Shown here piece after piece: positions 24,941 to 33,900 of a stretch of DNA of 64,000 bases. The stretch is taken from NCBI RefSeq assembly GCF_004135585.1, contig NZ_CP035501.1, forward strand, positions 4,101,501-4,165,500, read 5' to 3'. Source of the stretch: Sphingosinicella sp. BN140058 (GTDB lineage: Bacteria > Pseudomonadota > Alphaproteobacteria > Sphingomonadales > Sphingomonadaceae). The position numbers and the translations under genes were made by a program. How positions within the stretch are numbered: the stretch's first letter is position 1; every line of letters begins with the position of its first letter. The notes under the pieces were generated by a model. That model was not told where the DNA came from and made no database searches. It saw only the letters and a program-made list of their open reading frames with translations.

Positions 24941-25470
24941 TCCTTCTGGCTGATCTCGATCGCGCCCAGGCTGCGGAGATGATCGGTCATGAACTGGCAG
25001 TCGAGCAGGGTGTAGCCGCCGACCTTCAGCCGCGCCACCAGCCAGGCGAGCGCCACCTTCGAGGCGTCGGTGCGCTTCGAGAACATGCTCTCGCCGAAGA
25101 ACGCCCCGCCGAGGCGCACGCCATAGAGGCCGCCGACGAGTTTGCCGTCCTGCCGGCATTCGATCGAGTGGGCGTAGCCAAGCTCGTGCAGGCGGACGAA
25201 ACTCTGCTCGATCTCGTCGTTGATCCAGGTCTCTTCGCGACCGGCGCAGAGCCGAATCACATCGGCGAAGGCGGTGTCGCGGCTGACCTCGAATGCACCG
25301 GCGCGGAGGGTCTTGCGCAAGGAGCGGGAGAGCCGGAAGCCTTCGATCGGCAGGATCGCGCGCTTGCGCGGTTCGACCCAGAAGATCTCGGCCGCATCCC
25401 GGCTGTCCGACATCGGGAAGACGCCGATCGCATAGGCACGCAGCAGCAGGTCGGGATCGATCAGCGCCAT
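24724..25470 (-). CDS. aat: Leucyl/phenylalanyl-tRNA-protein transferase
   Basis: The 248-residue enzyme adds Leu or Phe to proteins with N-terminal Lys or Arg, directing them to ClpAP. Signatures are LLLRAYAIGVFPMSDSR, FWVEPRKRAILP, TWINDEI, LGYAHSIECRQDGKLVGGLYGVRLGGAFFGESMFS and LLDCQFMTDHLRSLGA. Most homologues are about 230 residues; this one has a longer Ala/Gly-rich tail before the conserved AQLLGVTS end. That tail is the part overlapping DUF2155. The ATG is at 25470. Confidence 0.95.
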   Translation of the reverse strand: MALIDPDLLLRAYAIGVFPMSDSRDAAEIFWVEPRKRAILPIEGFRLSRSLRKTLRAGAFEVSRDTAFADVIRLCAGREETWINDEIEQSFVRLHELGYAHSIECRQDGKLVGGLYGVRLGGAFFGESMFSKRTDASKVALAWLVARLKVGGYTLLDCQFMTDHLRSLGAIEISQKDYLALLASALSADGAAAAGVSVVPPGDGAGAAGARRAPPDLGALDRLLADSARTVDSPPSGWVIAQLLGVTS

Positions 25471-25502
25471 GGCGCGGGATTGAAGGGGAGAGCCGGAGGG
25501 CG

Positions 25503-26246
25503 TCAACTGCTTTCGGCGGCGATCAGCCGGCGCTCGACCGCGCGCCACAGGCGTGCCACCGCGTCGGCGGCCGGCGCGCCGGGGGCGAAGCTGCCGACCG
25601 CATCGTGGTGCACGGCCATCGCCTCGACCGCGCTCGCCATCGGGATCACCGGCCAATCCGGCGCCGCCTCGATCGCGGACCGGTGCATCGCGCGGCGCCG
25701 GTCGACCATGTTGAACACCGGCAGGATCGCGCCGCGTCGCCCGGAGCTTCGGCCGAGATGGGCGACGACCTCGTCGAGGGCGCGACGGGAGAGCGGCGAG
25801 GGGATCACCGGAACGACGATCAGGTCGGCCGCGCGCAACACCTGCTCGCTGGTCTCCGAGAGACCCGGAGGGCAATCGAGCAGCACCCGATCATAGCCGT
25901 GGGCGAGCATCTGGAGCAGCTTCTCGAGCCGCTTCTTCTTGCCGAGGGTGAAGAAGAAGCGATCGAGGCTGCGCAGCGAGCGATCGGCCGGAAGCAGGTC
26001 GAGGCGGGCGGTCTGGGTCGGCACCACCAGCTTGTCGGGCGCGATCTCGCGCGCGAACAGGCCCTGCGCTTCGCCGGCGCCGCTGCGCGGGCGGGCACCG
26101 GCGAGGAAGGTCGCCGCCGCCTGGGCGTCGAGATCCCAGAGCAGGGTGCGGCGGGCGGACAGGGTCGCCGCCGCCCAGGCAAGGTTGAGCGACAGGCTGG
26201 TTTTGCCGACTCCGCCCTTCAGACTGTAGATCGCGACAGAACGCAC
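25503..26246 (-). CDS. ParA/MinD-family ATPase
   Basis: The 247-residue protein is a deviant-Walker P-loop ATPase. KGGVGKTS (residues 10-17) is the Walker A with signature lysine, WDLDAQAAAT is the switch region, and YDRVLLDCPPGLSETSEQVL is the Walker B. Such proteins position plasmids, chromosomes, chemoreceptors or other cargo. Without ParB or parS nearby, the cargo is unknown. The start is GTG 26246. It lies between aat and arsC and appears to be a single-gene unit. Confidence 0.88.
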   Translation of the reverse strand: MRSVAIYSLKGGVGKTSLSLNLAWAAATLSARRTLLWDLDAQAAATFLAGARPRSGAGEAQGLFAREIAPDKLVVPTQTARLDLLPADRSLRSLDRFFFTLGKKKRLEKLLQMLAHGYDRVLLDCPPGLSETSEQVLRAADLIVVPVIPSPLSRRALDEVVAHLGRSSGRRGAILPVFNMVDRRRAMHRSAIEAAPDWPVIPMASAVEAMAVHHDAVGSFAPGAPAADAVARLWRAVERRLIAAESS

Positions 26247-26343
26247 CCGGCACCCCCGAAGCGGCTGTAGGATGCGAATGTGACGGATATAAGAATGGCG
26301 GCGCTTCGCCGCCCCTTGCCCCTGATGGCAGGCCGCGCCGTGC

Positions 26344-26691
26344 TCAGAGGATCTCGCGCACCTTGTCCTGCGGGCGGCAAAGGCGGACGCCCTTGTCGGT
26401 CTCGACCAGAGGTCGCTCGATCAGGATGGGATTCTCGACCATCGCGTCGAGAATGGCGTCGTCGCTGACGGTGCCGGACACCAGATCGAGATCCTGCGCC
26501 AGGCTCTCCTTGGCCCGGAGACCCTCACGCGGCGTGATCCCGGCGCGTGCGTAGAGCCGACGAAGCTCGTCCTTCGACGGTGTCGTCTTGACATAGTCTA
26601 CGATCGTGATTTCGGCGCCGCTCCGCTCGAGGATCTCGAGGGTCTTGCGCGAGGTGCCGCAGCGCGGATTGTGGTAGATGGTCGCCTTCAC
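26344..26691 (-). CDS. arsC: Arsenate reductase, glutaredoxin-type ArsC
   Basis: The 115-residue protein has the ArsC pattern: YHNPRCGTSRKTLEIL with catalytic Cys11, VDYVKTTPSKDELRRL, and VENPILIERPLV with the conserved Arg that binds arsenate. It reduces arsenate to arsenite using glutaredoxin. The start is GTG 26691. No arsR or arsB is next to it, so it may belong to the YffB/ArsC-like group with a broader role. The arsenosugar-type glycosyltransferases at 52.8-57.3 kb are far away but could relate. Confidence 0.88.
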   Translation of the reverse strand: MKATIYHNPRCGTSRKTLEILERSGAEITIVDYVKTTPSKDELRRLYARAGITPREGLRAKESLAQDLDLVSGTVSDDAILDAMVENPILIERPLVETDKGVRLCRPQDKVREIL

Positions 26692-26736
26692 GGCGCCTGC
26701 CTTGCGATAATATCTGAGATCATTCCAGCTGGAAAT

Positions 26737-26759
26737 CGAGGCCCCGTGGCGGGGCCTCG
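26737..26759 (-). terminator. Hairpin downstream of the 23-residue micro-ORF
   Basis: CGAGGCCCCG (26737-26746) and CGGGGCCTCG (26750-26759) form a perfect 10-bp stem with a 3-nt loop, about 17 nt after the micro-ORF stop. On the minus strand it is followed by ATTT, a weak T-tract. It could end the micro-ORF transcript before arsC. Confidence 0.55.
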
Positions 26760-26775
26760 CAAGCGAAACGCCGGA

Positions 26776-26847
26776 TCAGCTGATAGTGCCGTATCCGATG
26801 ATCCAATCCCAGATGCTGAACCGCGTGGGTCGAACCTGCTTTTGCAT
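26776..26847 (-). CDS. 23-residue micro-ORF between the EAL gene and arsC
   Basis: ATG (26847) opens a 23-codon frame preceded by AGAGGGAAA, a good ribosome binding site at a proper distance. The peptide has a basic N-terminus (Lys3, Arg6, Arg9), Pro7 and a strikingly hydrophobic aromatic core FSIWDWIIGYG ending in Ser. It is not cysteine-bearing and shows no protease-cleavage leader of a known bacteriocin class. A promoter-like pair lies upstream and a hairpin downstream, so it looks like its own transcription unit. It might be a membrane micropeptide, a regulatory leader (two Trp, but no run) or a processed peptide. I do not recognise it, and coding status is inferred. Confidence 0.5.
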   Translation of the reverse strand: MQKQVRPTRFSIWDWIIGYGTIS

Positions 26848-26901
26848 CGTGTTTTCCCTCTGCGCCGAGCGCACTGCGGCCATCGCAGGCGTCGGTTGAG
26901 A

Positions 26902-26930
26902 GCGTTAACCTTAACAAAAGTGGTTATCAA
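26902..26930 (-). promoter_or_regulatory. Promoter-like boxes upstream of the micro-ORF
   Basis: On the minus strand TTGATA (26925-26930) and TAACGC (26902-26907) are spaced 17 nt, within an AT-rich patch that starts right after the EAL gene stop. The -10 box is a poor match, so this is a weak prediction. Confidence 0.35.
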
Positions 26931-26946
26931 GGCGTTAAACCCCGAG

Positions 26947-29265
26947 TCAGGCCGCTTGAACTCCTGAGCTCTGCCGCAACTGCCGAACCAAAAGCCTGAA
27001 CGGAACCGGCCTTCCGATGAAATAACCCTGTGCCTCGTCACAGCCCATATAGGCCAGCGCCTCCAGGGTCTGAGCGTCCTCGACGCCTTCGCCGACAACC
27101 TTCTGACCGAGGGAGTGAGCGAGCTGGATGGTGGAGTGGACCATCAGTTTGTCACTGTGATTCTTGTAGATCGATTGAATGAAGCTGCGGTCGATCTTGA
27201 TTTCGGTGGCGGGTATCCGCCGCATATATTCGAGAGTCGAAAGCCCGGTGCCATAATCGTCGATCGACACCAGAACGCCGATCCGCCGCAGCCGGTGCAG
27301 GGAATCGAGGTCGTCGCCGTCCGTCGCCAAGGCGGCGGTCTCGGTAACCTCCAGGGTCAACCGTTCCGGCGGCAGCTGATAGCGATCGAGAATCTTGATC
27401 ACCGTCTCGTCGAGGCCGTGCTCGTGAAGAAGCTTGGCCGACAGATTGACCGACATCCCGAACTCGAGCCCGCTCTTGTTGATGAAGGCGGCGGCGCGGA
27501 CTGCCCGCTCGAGCACGAAGTGCGTCAGGCCGGCGATGCGGCCATTCTGCTCGGCCAGCGGAATGAACTCCAGAGGGGGGATGGGGCCCTTGTCGGGGTG
27601 GGTCCAGCGCACCAGGGCCTCCGCCCCGATAAGGCTGCGCGTGGCGAGATTGATCTTCGGCTGATAAGCCACCCACAGATCGCCGCTTTCGACGGCCGCA
27701 TCAAGCTGGCTCAAGATCGACAGGCGCCAAGGCGCCTCCTTCAGGCGTTCGGGATCGTAGCGCCCCCAGGCCCTGCCAGCGGCGGCAGCCTGATCCGCCG
27801 CAACGAGGGCGCTTCCGAGACGACTTGCCAGCGAGCGACCCTGCGTCGTCTCGATGCCGAACGTTACGACGGGATCGAACTTGGCTGCCCCGACGACCAC
27901 AGGCGTGCGAAACAGTGCCTGCAACGCTTCCAGATGCTCCTCGATCTGGCCTGCGCGCTCCAGCGGCACGAACCAGGCGAAGATACCCTCGTCGCCGTGA
28001 AACAGCTTGGGTATCGGCACGCCGATGCCGAGCCGCTTCGCGATTTCGAGCGCCAGTGCGCCCTCCTGATCGACCGCGAGCGCTGCACAGATCTCTGCGT
28101 AATTGTGAACACGCGTCACGATCAGCGCCTTGCCTCCGGCATCCGCCTCCTGGCGAAGCGCATTGAGGTTCGGAAGCCCCGAGACGCCGTTGACGTTGGC
28201 GCGTTGACGATAGGTTCGCCAGAGGCGTCCGGAACCGATGAACAGCGACACCGAGCAGATCAGGAACAGCGCCGGCGTGACGTCCATGAAGATCGACGCT
28301 TCCTCGAACGGGAGCGGTCCGAAGAGAAGCAGAAGGATGCCGGACGCGGCGATCGCGCCACCCGCTTTGCCGTTTCTTCGCGATGTGCCGAGGATCGCAA
28401 TAGCGAGGGCGCAAAGGAACGGGACGAACCATCCGATCTCGATCGGTTGCCCCCGCTTGAGCGTCTCGGCGCCGGCGAGATGTATATAGACGGTCGGCAG
28501 GTGGCCGTGTCCGGGAACGAAGAAGTTGTCTGAAATGGTCGGTGCCGTGTTTGCGATCACGACGTCTCTTCCCCGAACCGCGGCAATGCCTCGTCGCTTG
28601 AGAACGTCGATGGCGCTTATGTGGGTGATGGCCGTTACTTCGACGGCATAATCGACCCGGTAGGTGACGGCGGTGTCGCCAGTAACCCCGGCAAGCCGGG
28701 CGCCGACGCTGGGAACCTTCGTGCCGTGCATGTCGAGGGCGAATGGGAGCCGCCACGCTGTCCCGGTGAAGTTGTAACGGAAGTTCGTATTTACCTGCTC
28801 GGGAAGCGGCTGCAGGGTCAAATCCGCGATGATGCTGCGCGACGCTTCGTCGCGCGATCCGAGATCGAACCGGGCACTCAGCCTCACCACTTGCGGATGG
28901 CGCCGGATCGCCGCCGCAAGCGACGCCCGGTCTGCTTCGCTCCTGGCAGGAGGAAGGTCGCTGGCATACGTGATGCTGCGAGCGCCGCCGCTCGCAAGCG
29001 CATCGATCATCGCCGCATGGTCGCTTCGCGCCAGGAGCATGCCCTCCCGGCTCGCCACGCTCTTGTCGTCGATCGCGACCAGCACGATGTCGCCGCTCGG
29101 CGGGTGCTCGCGCAGCCGGTCGCGGGTCATGCGCAAGAAATATTCGAGCGGCTCGCCGAACTGGATCGCGCCGAAGATCAGGGCGACGAGCGTGGTCCAG
29201 AGAAGGACCTTGGTACGCCCGTCTCTGAGCTGCTCCCGCAGCTTGCGGAATTGCCCGATCCCCAT
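26947..29265 (-). CDS. CHASE2-type membrane sensor with degenerate GGDEF and intact EAL domain
   Basis: The 772-residue protein has an N-terminal helix (about 20-40), a periplasmic CHASE2 sensory domain (about 45-270) and three membrane helices (about 280-350). A degraded GGDEF region follows, where the catalytic motif reads GDEGI instead of GGDEF. The C-terminal EAL domain (about 520-765) keeps EALVRW, the Asn of SVNLS, LEVTE, DDYGTG, KIDRSFI, EGVED and AQGYF. This suggests an active c-di-GMP phosphodiesterase controlled by an extracytoplasmic signal. The stop at 26947 lies just before the promoter region of the micro-ORF. Confidence 0.9.
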   Translation of the reverse strand: MGIGQFRKLREQLRDGRTKVLLWTTLVALIFGAIQFGEPLEYFLRMTRDRLREHPPSGDIVLVAIDDKSVASREGMLLARSDHAAMIDALASGGARSITYASDLPPARSEADRASLAAAIRRHPQVVRLSARFDLGSRDEASRSIIADLTLQPLPEQVNTNFRYNFTGTAWRLPFALDMHGTKVPSVGARLAGVTGDTAVTYRVDYAVEVTAITHISAIDVLKRRGIAAVRGRDVVIANTAPTISDNFFVPGHGHLPTVYIHLAGAETLKRGQPIEIGWFVPFLCALAIAILGTSRRNGKAGGAIAASGILLLLFGPLPFEEASIFMDVTPALFLICSVSLFIGSGRLWRTYRQRANVNGVSGLPNLNALRQEADAGGKALIVTRVHNYAEICAALAVDQEGALALEIAKRLGIGVPIPKLFHGDEGIFAWFVPLERAGQIEEHLEALQALFRTPVVVGAAKFDPVVTFGIETTQGRSLASRLGSALVAADQAAAAGRAWGRYDPERLKEAPWRLSILSQLDAAVESGDLWVAYQPKINLATRSLIGAEALVRWTHPDKGPIPPLEFIPLAEQNGRIAGLTHFVLERAVRAAAFINKSGLEFGMSVNLSAKLLHEHGLDETVIKILDRYQLPPERLTLEVTETAALATDGDDLDSLHRLRRIGVLVSIDDYGTGLSTLEYMRRIPATEIKIDRSFIQSIYKNHSDKLMVHSTIQLAHSLGQKVVGEGVEDAQTLEALAYMGCDEAQGYFIGRPVPFRLLVRQLRQSSGVQAA

Positions 29266-29337
29266 CCCAGTTGCGATGCCTGAAAAAGGTTAGCAAAAGG
29301 TGGCAATTCCCCTTCCGGCCGGCGGGAAAGGGCCAGA

Positions 29338-31137
29338 CTACCGCCAGTCGTCGATCACGCGCGACAGGACATCCAGCGGGAGCGATCCTGCCAGCAGGCC
29401 GCGATTGTGGAATTCGCGGATGTCGAAGCGATTGCCCAGCCGCGCCTGCGCCCGCTCTCTCGCGCTCGACCACACGCGCCAGCCGAGCATGTAGCTCGAC
29501 GCCTGTCCGGGCTGGACGCAGTAACGCTCGACCTCGCGGGTCATCGAGGTCTCGGCGTCGCCGAGCGTCTCGACCATGTAGGTGATCGCGCGCTCGCGCG
29601 TCCAGCGCATGTGATGCAGGCCGGAATCCACGACCAGCCGGACAGCCCTGAACAGCATGGACGCGAGATAGCCGACCTCGCCGAGCGGATCGTCGGCATA
29701 GACCCCCATCTCCTCGGCCAGCTGCTCGGCGTAGAGTGCCCAGCCTTCCGAATAGCCGGAGAAGAGCGGAAGCCGGCGCAGCGTCGGCACGTCGGGCGCC
29801 TCGATCATCGAGGCATTCTGCAGATGATGTCCCGGCAGCACTTCATGATAGACGAGGGTCGGCAGATCGAACTTGGGCAACTCCGCGAGATTGCGAAGGT
29901 TGATGGAGAACAGGCCGGGCCGGCTGCCGTCGAGGCTTGGCGGTTGATAGGTGCCGCCCGGCGCGCCGGCCTCGACCGACGGGGGCGTCCGTCGGATCTC
30001 CACGCCCGCGCGGGGCAGGTGGCCGAAATAGGACGGCAATTTGGGCCTGATCCGATCGATCCGCGCATTGAGATCGGCGATCAGCGCCGCCCGCCCGGCT
30101 TCGTCATTGGGGTACAGGTGGCGCGGATCGCGGCGAAGATGGGCCAGACGCGCGGCCACCGTTCCGTCGGCGAGACCCTGACGCCTGAGGATGATGTCGG
30201 CGCGCGCAGTGAGCTCGGCGACGCGTTCGAGCCCGAAGCGATGGATCTCCTCCGGGGCCATGTCGGTGGTCGTCGCCGCGCGGATCGCATAGCGATAATA
30301 TTCCTCACCGCGCGGCAATCTCCACACGCCGGCCGCGTCCCCCGCCCGGGCAAGCGCGTCGTCGAGCAGCCCACGCTGGCGCAGCAGCGCCGGCCTGACC
30401 TCCTGCGCTACCACCGCTGCTGCGCGCGTGCGCCACGCGCCGGGCAGCTTCGCGGCGGCGGCGCGCTCGGCAAGGCTGGTGACGAGCTCGGAAGCGTCCG
30501 GCGCTGGTGACAGCAGGGCATCGAGCTGTTCAAGGGTGCGGCGAAGAACAAAGACCGGCGGAACGGCGCCGCGCCCATAATCGGCGTGCGACCGAAGCGT
30601 TTCCTGGTCGAGCACGGCGGCAAAGGCGGAAAGACGCGACAGATAGGCTTCGGCATCGGCGGCGGCGGCGATGCGATGCTGGGTGGCAAGGAAGGACGGG
30701 ATGCTCTGATAGGAACCGGTGAGCTGGCTTACGGTGTAGGGAACGGCGATGCCGACATTCGGGTCGCCGAACGGGAAGTCGAAGCCCTCCAGAGTGGCGG
30801 CTGCGAGATATTTCGCCGATTGCTGATTGACCCAGTCGCTCCCGGAGAGCTGCTTCGGGTCGTAACGGTCCATTGCATCGGACAGGCCGGCCAGCAGCTT
30901 GCGCATCTGCTCGATGCCGGCAGCCGAGCGATCGTCGAGCTTCGATCTTGCGTCGGCATGGTCCCCCTTGTCGGCGCCCATCATGGTCAGCAGCTGCGGC
31001 GAATTGTTCATCGCCGCCTGGATGAACTGTTCGAGCACGGTGGTGATAGGCACGGTTTCACGGCCAAGCGCCCGGGACCCAATCGTCACCGCAGGCAGGG
31101 CTCCGAGCATGGCGATGGTCTGGCGGCGGCTGAACAA
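29338..31137 (-). CDS. DUF885-family exported zinc peptidase
   Basis: The 599-residue protein belongs to DUF885, metallopeptidase-like proteins with HEVLPGHHLQ (zinc-binding H-E-x-x-x-H type) and a distal Glu in SGYSEGWALYAEQL. The N-terminal SRRQTIAMLGALPAV is a Tat-type leader, so it acts in the periplasm. I chose TTG 31137 because AGGGGGA sits six nt upstream and the leader starts there. An ATG at 31224 exists, but its frame begins with a non-signal stretch. The substrate is unknown; homologues are often annotated only as DUF885. It stands alone between the EAL gene and a small membrane protein. Confidence 0.85.
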   Translation of the reverse strand: MFSRRQTIAMLGALPAVTIGSRALGRETVPITTVLEQFIQAAMNNSPQLLTMMGADKGDHADARSKLDDRSAAGIEQMRKLLAGLSDAMDRYDPKQLSGSDWVNQQSAKYLAAATLEGFDFPFGDPNVGIAVPYTVSQLTGSYQSIPSFLATQHRIAAAADAEAYLSRLSAFAAVLDQETLRSHADYGRGAVPPVFVLRRTLEQLDALLSPAPDASELVTSLAERAAAAKLPGAWRTRAAAVVAQEVRPALLRQRGLLDDALARAGDAAGVWRLPRGEEYYRYAIRAATTTDMAPEEIHRFGLERVAELTARADIILRRQGLADGTVAARLAHLRRDPRHLYPNDEAGRAALIADLNARIDRIRPKLPSYFGHLPRAGVEIRRTPPSVEAGAPGGTYQPPSLDGSRPGLFSINLRNLAELPKFDLPTLVYHEVLPGHHLQNASMIEAPDVPTLRRLPLFSGYSEGWALYAEQLAEEMGVYADDPLGEVGYLASMLFRAVRLVVDSGLHHMRWTRERAITYMVETLGDAETSMTREVERYCVQPGQASSYMLGWRVWSSARERAQARLGNRFDIREFHNRGLLAGSLPLDVLSRVIDDWR

Positions 31138-31308
31138 TTCTGGTCCCCCTCGACTGACATGATAAGCGGATGCCGGCGGACGCGCCGGCGGGGTTCCCTG
31201 CCACAGGATGAGCATCTTTGTCATTCCTGCCTTGTTTCGGGCTCTGCGTCGGCGGCATTTCCCCGCGTGACGGTAGCGCACCGATGCGGGCGGCCCCATA
31301 TCGGCGCC

Positions 31309-31737
31309 ATGCTGTTCGACAAGATTGACGAATGGGTCGGTGGGACCCTCTTCATCCCGCCCATCATCAAGCTGTGCCAGGTGACGCGACAGAGCCAGTT
31401 CGCAGTGTCGCGCCTGTTCTGGTTCATCACGGCGCTCGATGGCTTCTATCATGCGGACACTTTGTTCTCGTCGATCCTGTGGGGCGGCATGAGCGTGATC
31501 ATGATGATCACCGCCGCCCGTCGCGCCGACAGCCCGACGGCGAGTTTCAGATTCTTTCGGATGCTCAGCCTGGTGTTCCTCGCTTTGGATCTGATCGCCG
31601 CGGGGGTGACGGGCAAATGGGCGGGCGTGGAGTTCTGGCTGCTTGTCCTGATCGCGGAATATGCGGCGACGATCCGGACGGTTCCCCCGGCCGACGTGTC
31701 GAAGCGGACGGCTGTGCAGGCGCGCGCCGGCAGGTGA
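31309..31737 (+). CDS. Small membrane protein of unknown family
   Basis: The 142-residue protein begins MLFDKIDEWVGGTLFIPPIIKLCQ. It has about three hydrophobic segments (FWFITALDGFYHA to GGMSVIMMITA, SLVFLALDLIAAGV, FWLLVLIAEYAAT) and a basic C-terminus. No family is recognised. The opposite strand carries only unrelated frames. It has no strong ribosome binding site, so confidence is moderate. Confidence 0.55.
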   Translation: MLFDKIDEWVGGTLFIPPIIKLCQVTRQSQFAVSRLFWFITALDGFYHADTLFSSILWGGMSVIMMITAARRADSPTASFRFFRMLSLVFLALDLIAAGVTGKWAGVEFWLLVLIAEYAATIRTVPPADVSKRTAVQARAGR

Positions 31738-31890
31738 GAGGCGCAACGGCTCCGAACGGGCGAGCGGGGAAACGACCGGACGGCAAGCCGGGCCCGACTC
31801 CACGGTAAGTATTTCGACGACGGCACCGGAGGCGCGGACGGTCGCAGCGCGCGAAAGCGTCTGCTCTGCATGGAGGCGCAGGGCTCGCCG

Positions 31891-32670
31891 TCACGCCTCG
31901 CGAACGGCTCTTGGCTCGGCTCGGGCCGCCTGTGCCAGCCAGGTCGATTCGCGAAGCCTCGGCAGATCGGGGTGCGCCTCGAAGCGGTCCAGGCGCATCA
32001 ACAGCGTGCCGCCGATCGTGCGCATCCATCCCGCCGGCAGCCTGACGTCGGGGCTGGCGAGACGTTCGGGATGATCCATTGCGCCGTAAGAGTTGAAGTA
32101 ATCCGCCTCGACGAACAACGTCGCGGGCGGCGCGGCGAAATGCGCATCGCGCAGACCGAGGAGGCAGGGGCGGCGATAGCTGGCCATCTTTCGGTCGTCG
32201 GGATCGATGTTCAGCCCGAGAAAGCAGCCCGGCTTGGCGCGCATGAGGACATCGCACTCGAGCATCGCCAGATCGCTCATGAAGCTGAGCGGGATGTCTG
32301 CCCCGCCGCGGCTGGAAAGTTCGCGCGCGGGCTGCCTGGCGAGTTCGGGGCGGTAGAGCGGCGGCAGTTCTGCCAGCAGGGTTCGGTGCAGCGTCGCCAC
32401 GTAGGCCAGCGGATCGGAATAAGCCGCATCCATGTCGATGCCGATCCCGGCAAGCACGGGCCGCAACAAAGCGAGCCGCGATGGCAGCGCGTCACGATAT
32501 TGGTCGAGATTCTCGTGCGCCTGGCTTTCGGTCAGTACCGGCGCGTTCGATCCCGGAGTGGGGATGTTCAGCGCGACGTGTCGCGGCGTGAAGGGGGGAT
32601 ATTCCTGGAGGAGGCGCGACAACTTGCCCGCCTCGGTGCGTGCATCCTTCTTCTTTGCCCAGCCGAACAT
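31891..32670 (-). CDS. Unknown protein, candidate partner (immunity-like) of the neighbouring toxin-like gene
   Basis: The 259-residue protein has no signal or membrane helix, is moderately charged, and contains FSSRGG-type and YRRPCLLGLRDAH stretches that match no family I know. Its start lies 9 nt after the stop of the toxin-like gene, the usual position for an immunity or accessory gene. The sequence starts MFGWAKKKDARTEAGKLSRLL. Whether it is an immunity protein, an adaptor/chaperone or a second effector cannot be told from sequence. Confidence 0.6.
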   Translation of the reverse strand: MFGWAKKKDARTEAGKLSRLLQEYPPFTPRHVALNIPTPGSNAPVLTESQAHENLDQYRDALPSRLALLRPVLAGIGIDMDAAYSDPLAYVATLHRTLLAELPPLYRPELARQPARELSSRGGADIPLSFMSDLAMLECDVLMRAKPGCFLGLNIDPDDRKMASYRRPCLLGLRDAHFAAPPATLFVEADYFNSYGAMDHPERLASPDVRLPAGWMRTIGGTLLMRLDRFEAHPDLPRLRESTWLAQAARAEPRAVREA

Positions 32671-32679
32671 GGCCGCGGT

Positions 32680-33900
32680 TTAGAACCAGCTCTTGGCCCA
32701 GTCGACTGCCTTTGCGCCGACGCCGCTGCCGATCACGCCGCCAACCACGCCGCCCACGACGCCGCCCACCACGGTTCCGACCGGACCTCCCACGGAACCG
32801 ATGGCGGCGCCCATCTGCGCGCCGCCCCACGCGCCGGCCGCGCCGCCGGCGAGGCTACCAACTGCGCGTTGCGTGTTATCGCCGAACGTGTTGCCGTCAG
32901 CACGGAAGGCCTGGCCGACCTGAACGGCGTCGATGGCCAATCCTATCGGGCGCGCCACCCGGCCGACGCGTTCCAGCGTCGTGCCGAGGCGGCGGACGTT
33001 GCCGTTCTCCGTCAGCCGCTCCGCGTCCTTGGCGACCTGAAGCCGCGTGTCGCTGCTTGCGCTCGCCCGGCCGAGCTTGGACTCGATCTCGAGCGTGCGG
33101 TTCATCTCCGGACGGGTGCCCCGCTCGGAAGCGACGACGTCGACCTGACGGCCGCCAAGCGACGTCTGCCGCGGTACTTCGGTGCGAACGTCGCTGTAGC
33201 GCGGATCGGCCCGCAGATCGTCGGCGATCGCATCGCGCGCCGCATTGCCGTTCAGCGTGGTCGCGCCGGGGTGGTTGGAGGTGGTGCCGCCGATCGGCGC
33301 CGGGTTGACGGGGAAATCGCGCCGGATTCCAGCGTCGTCGAGCAAAGTCTCCAGCGGTTTGGTGAACCCATCCTTGTTGGTCACCGGGCTGGTCGTCGAT
33401 CGCCATTGGATCTCAAGTGCCGGATTGTCGCGCAGGATGCGGCCGCCAGCCTCCGTCGGGATGGTGGTTGCCCCTGTCGCAGTCAGCGTCTGTCCACCGG
33501 GCTTAGCGGCCTGGTCACGCAGTGCGACGGTTGCCTGCGCCTCCGCACGGAAGGCTTCGATGCTGCTGGCGATCCCGTCGCCGCGAGGCTCGCCATGATT
33601 CATCCAGCGGTTGAGCGTTGCGGAGAGATCCGCGATCACCTGCTTGTCTTCGGCACTCCCCGGCGCGATCGCGGCTGGATCGAGGCCGGCCGCCCTGGCC
33701 TGGAGGTCATAGCCGATCTTCGCGTCGCCCGAACGGACGGCCTGTTCGAGCGGCACGCCCGTGCAATCGCTGCAATAAAGGTTTGGCTTGCCGGATCCGA
33801 AATCGACCCGGACGCTGCGCCCCTCGCTGCCGACGGGATCGGCTTGCGCAGTCTTGGGGAGAGCGGGCGTGCTCGTGATCGAGCCGATGGAATCCTGCAT
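32680..33900 (-). CDS. Candidate nuclease toxin with glycine-zipper C-terminus
   Basis: The 406-residue protein starts at ATG 33900 (GGAGG upstream). The middle (about 250-300) reads GGRQVDVVASERG..NRTLEIESKLGRAS. Asp254 and Glu273-x-Lys275 form a PD-(D/E)xK-like nuclease signature, followed by a KDAERLTENG helix like many polymorphic REase toxins. Residues 345-395 are a glycine-zipper hydrophobic block (GTVVGGVVGGVVGGVIG), common in effector proteins that interact with membranes. An N-terminal YCSDCTG motif is unexplained. There is no signal peptide. It is followed by a partner gene at 9 nt. The toxin identification is inference from these features. Confidence 0.6.
   Translation of the reverse strand: MQDSIGSITSTPALPKTAQADPVGSEGRSVRVDFGSGKPNLYCSDCTGVPLEQAVRSGDAKIGYDLQARAAGLDPAAIAPGSAEDKQVIADLSATLNRWMNHGEPRGDGIASSIEAFRAEAQATVALRDQAAKPGGQTLTATGATTIPTEAGGRILRDNPALEIQWRSTTSPVTNKDGFTKPLETLLDDAGIRRDFPVNPAPIGGTTSNHPGATTLNGNAARDAIADDLRADPRYSDVRTEVPRQTSLGGRQVDVVASERGTRPEMNRTLEIESKLGRASASSDTRLQVAKDAERLTENGNVRRLGTTLERVGRVARPIGLAIDAVQVGQAFRADGNTFGDNTQRAVGSLAGGAAGAWGGAQMGAAIGSVGGPVGTVVGGVVGGVVGGVIGSGVGAKAVDWAKSWF

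Noticed and set aside
26671..26967. 98-residue plus-strand frame opposite the micro-ORF
   Set aside because: It overlaps arsC's start region and the promoter-like boxes and has no motif or ribosome binding site; the minus-strand micro-ORF explains the region better.
27115..28533. Long plus-strand frame opposite the CHASE2-EAL gene
   Set aside because: Composition is that of a shadow frame; the minus-strand gene carries all EAL catalytic motifs.
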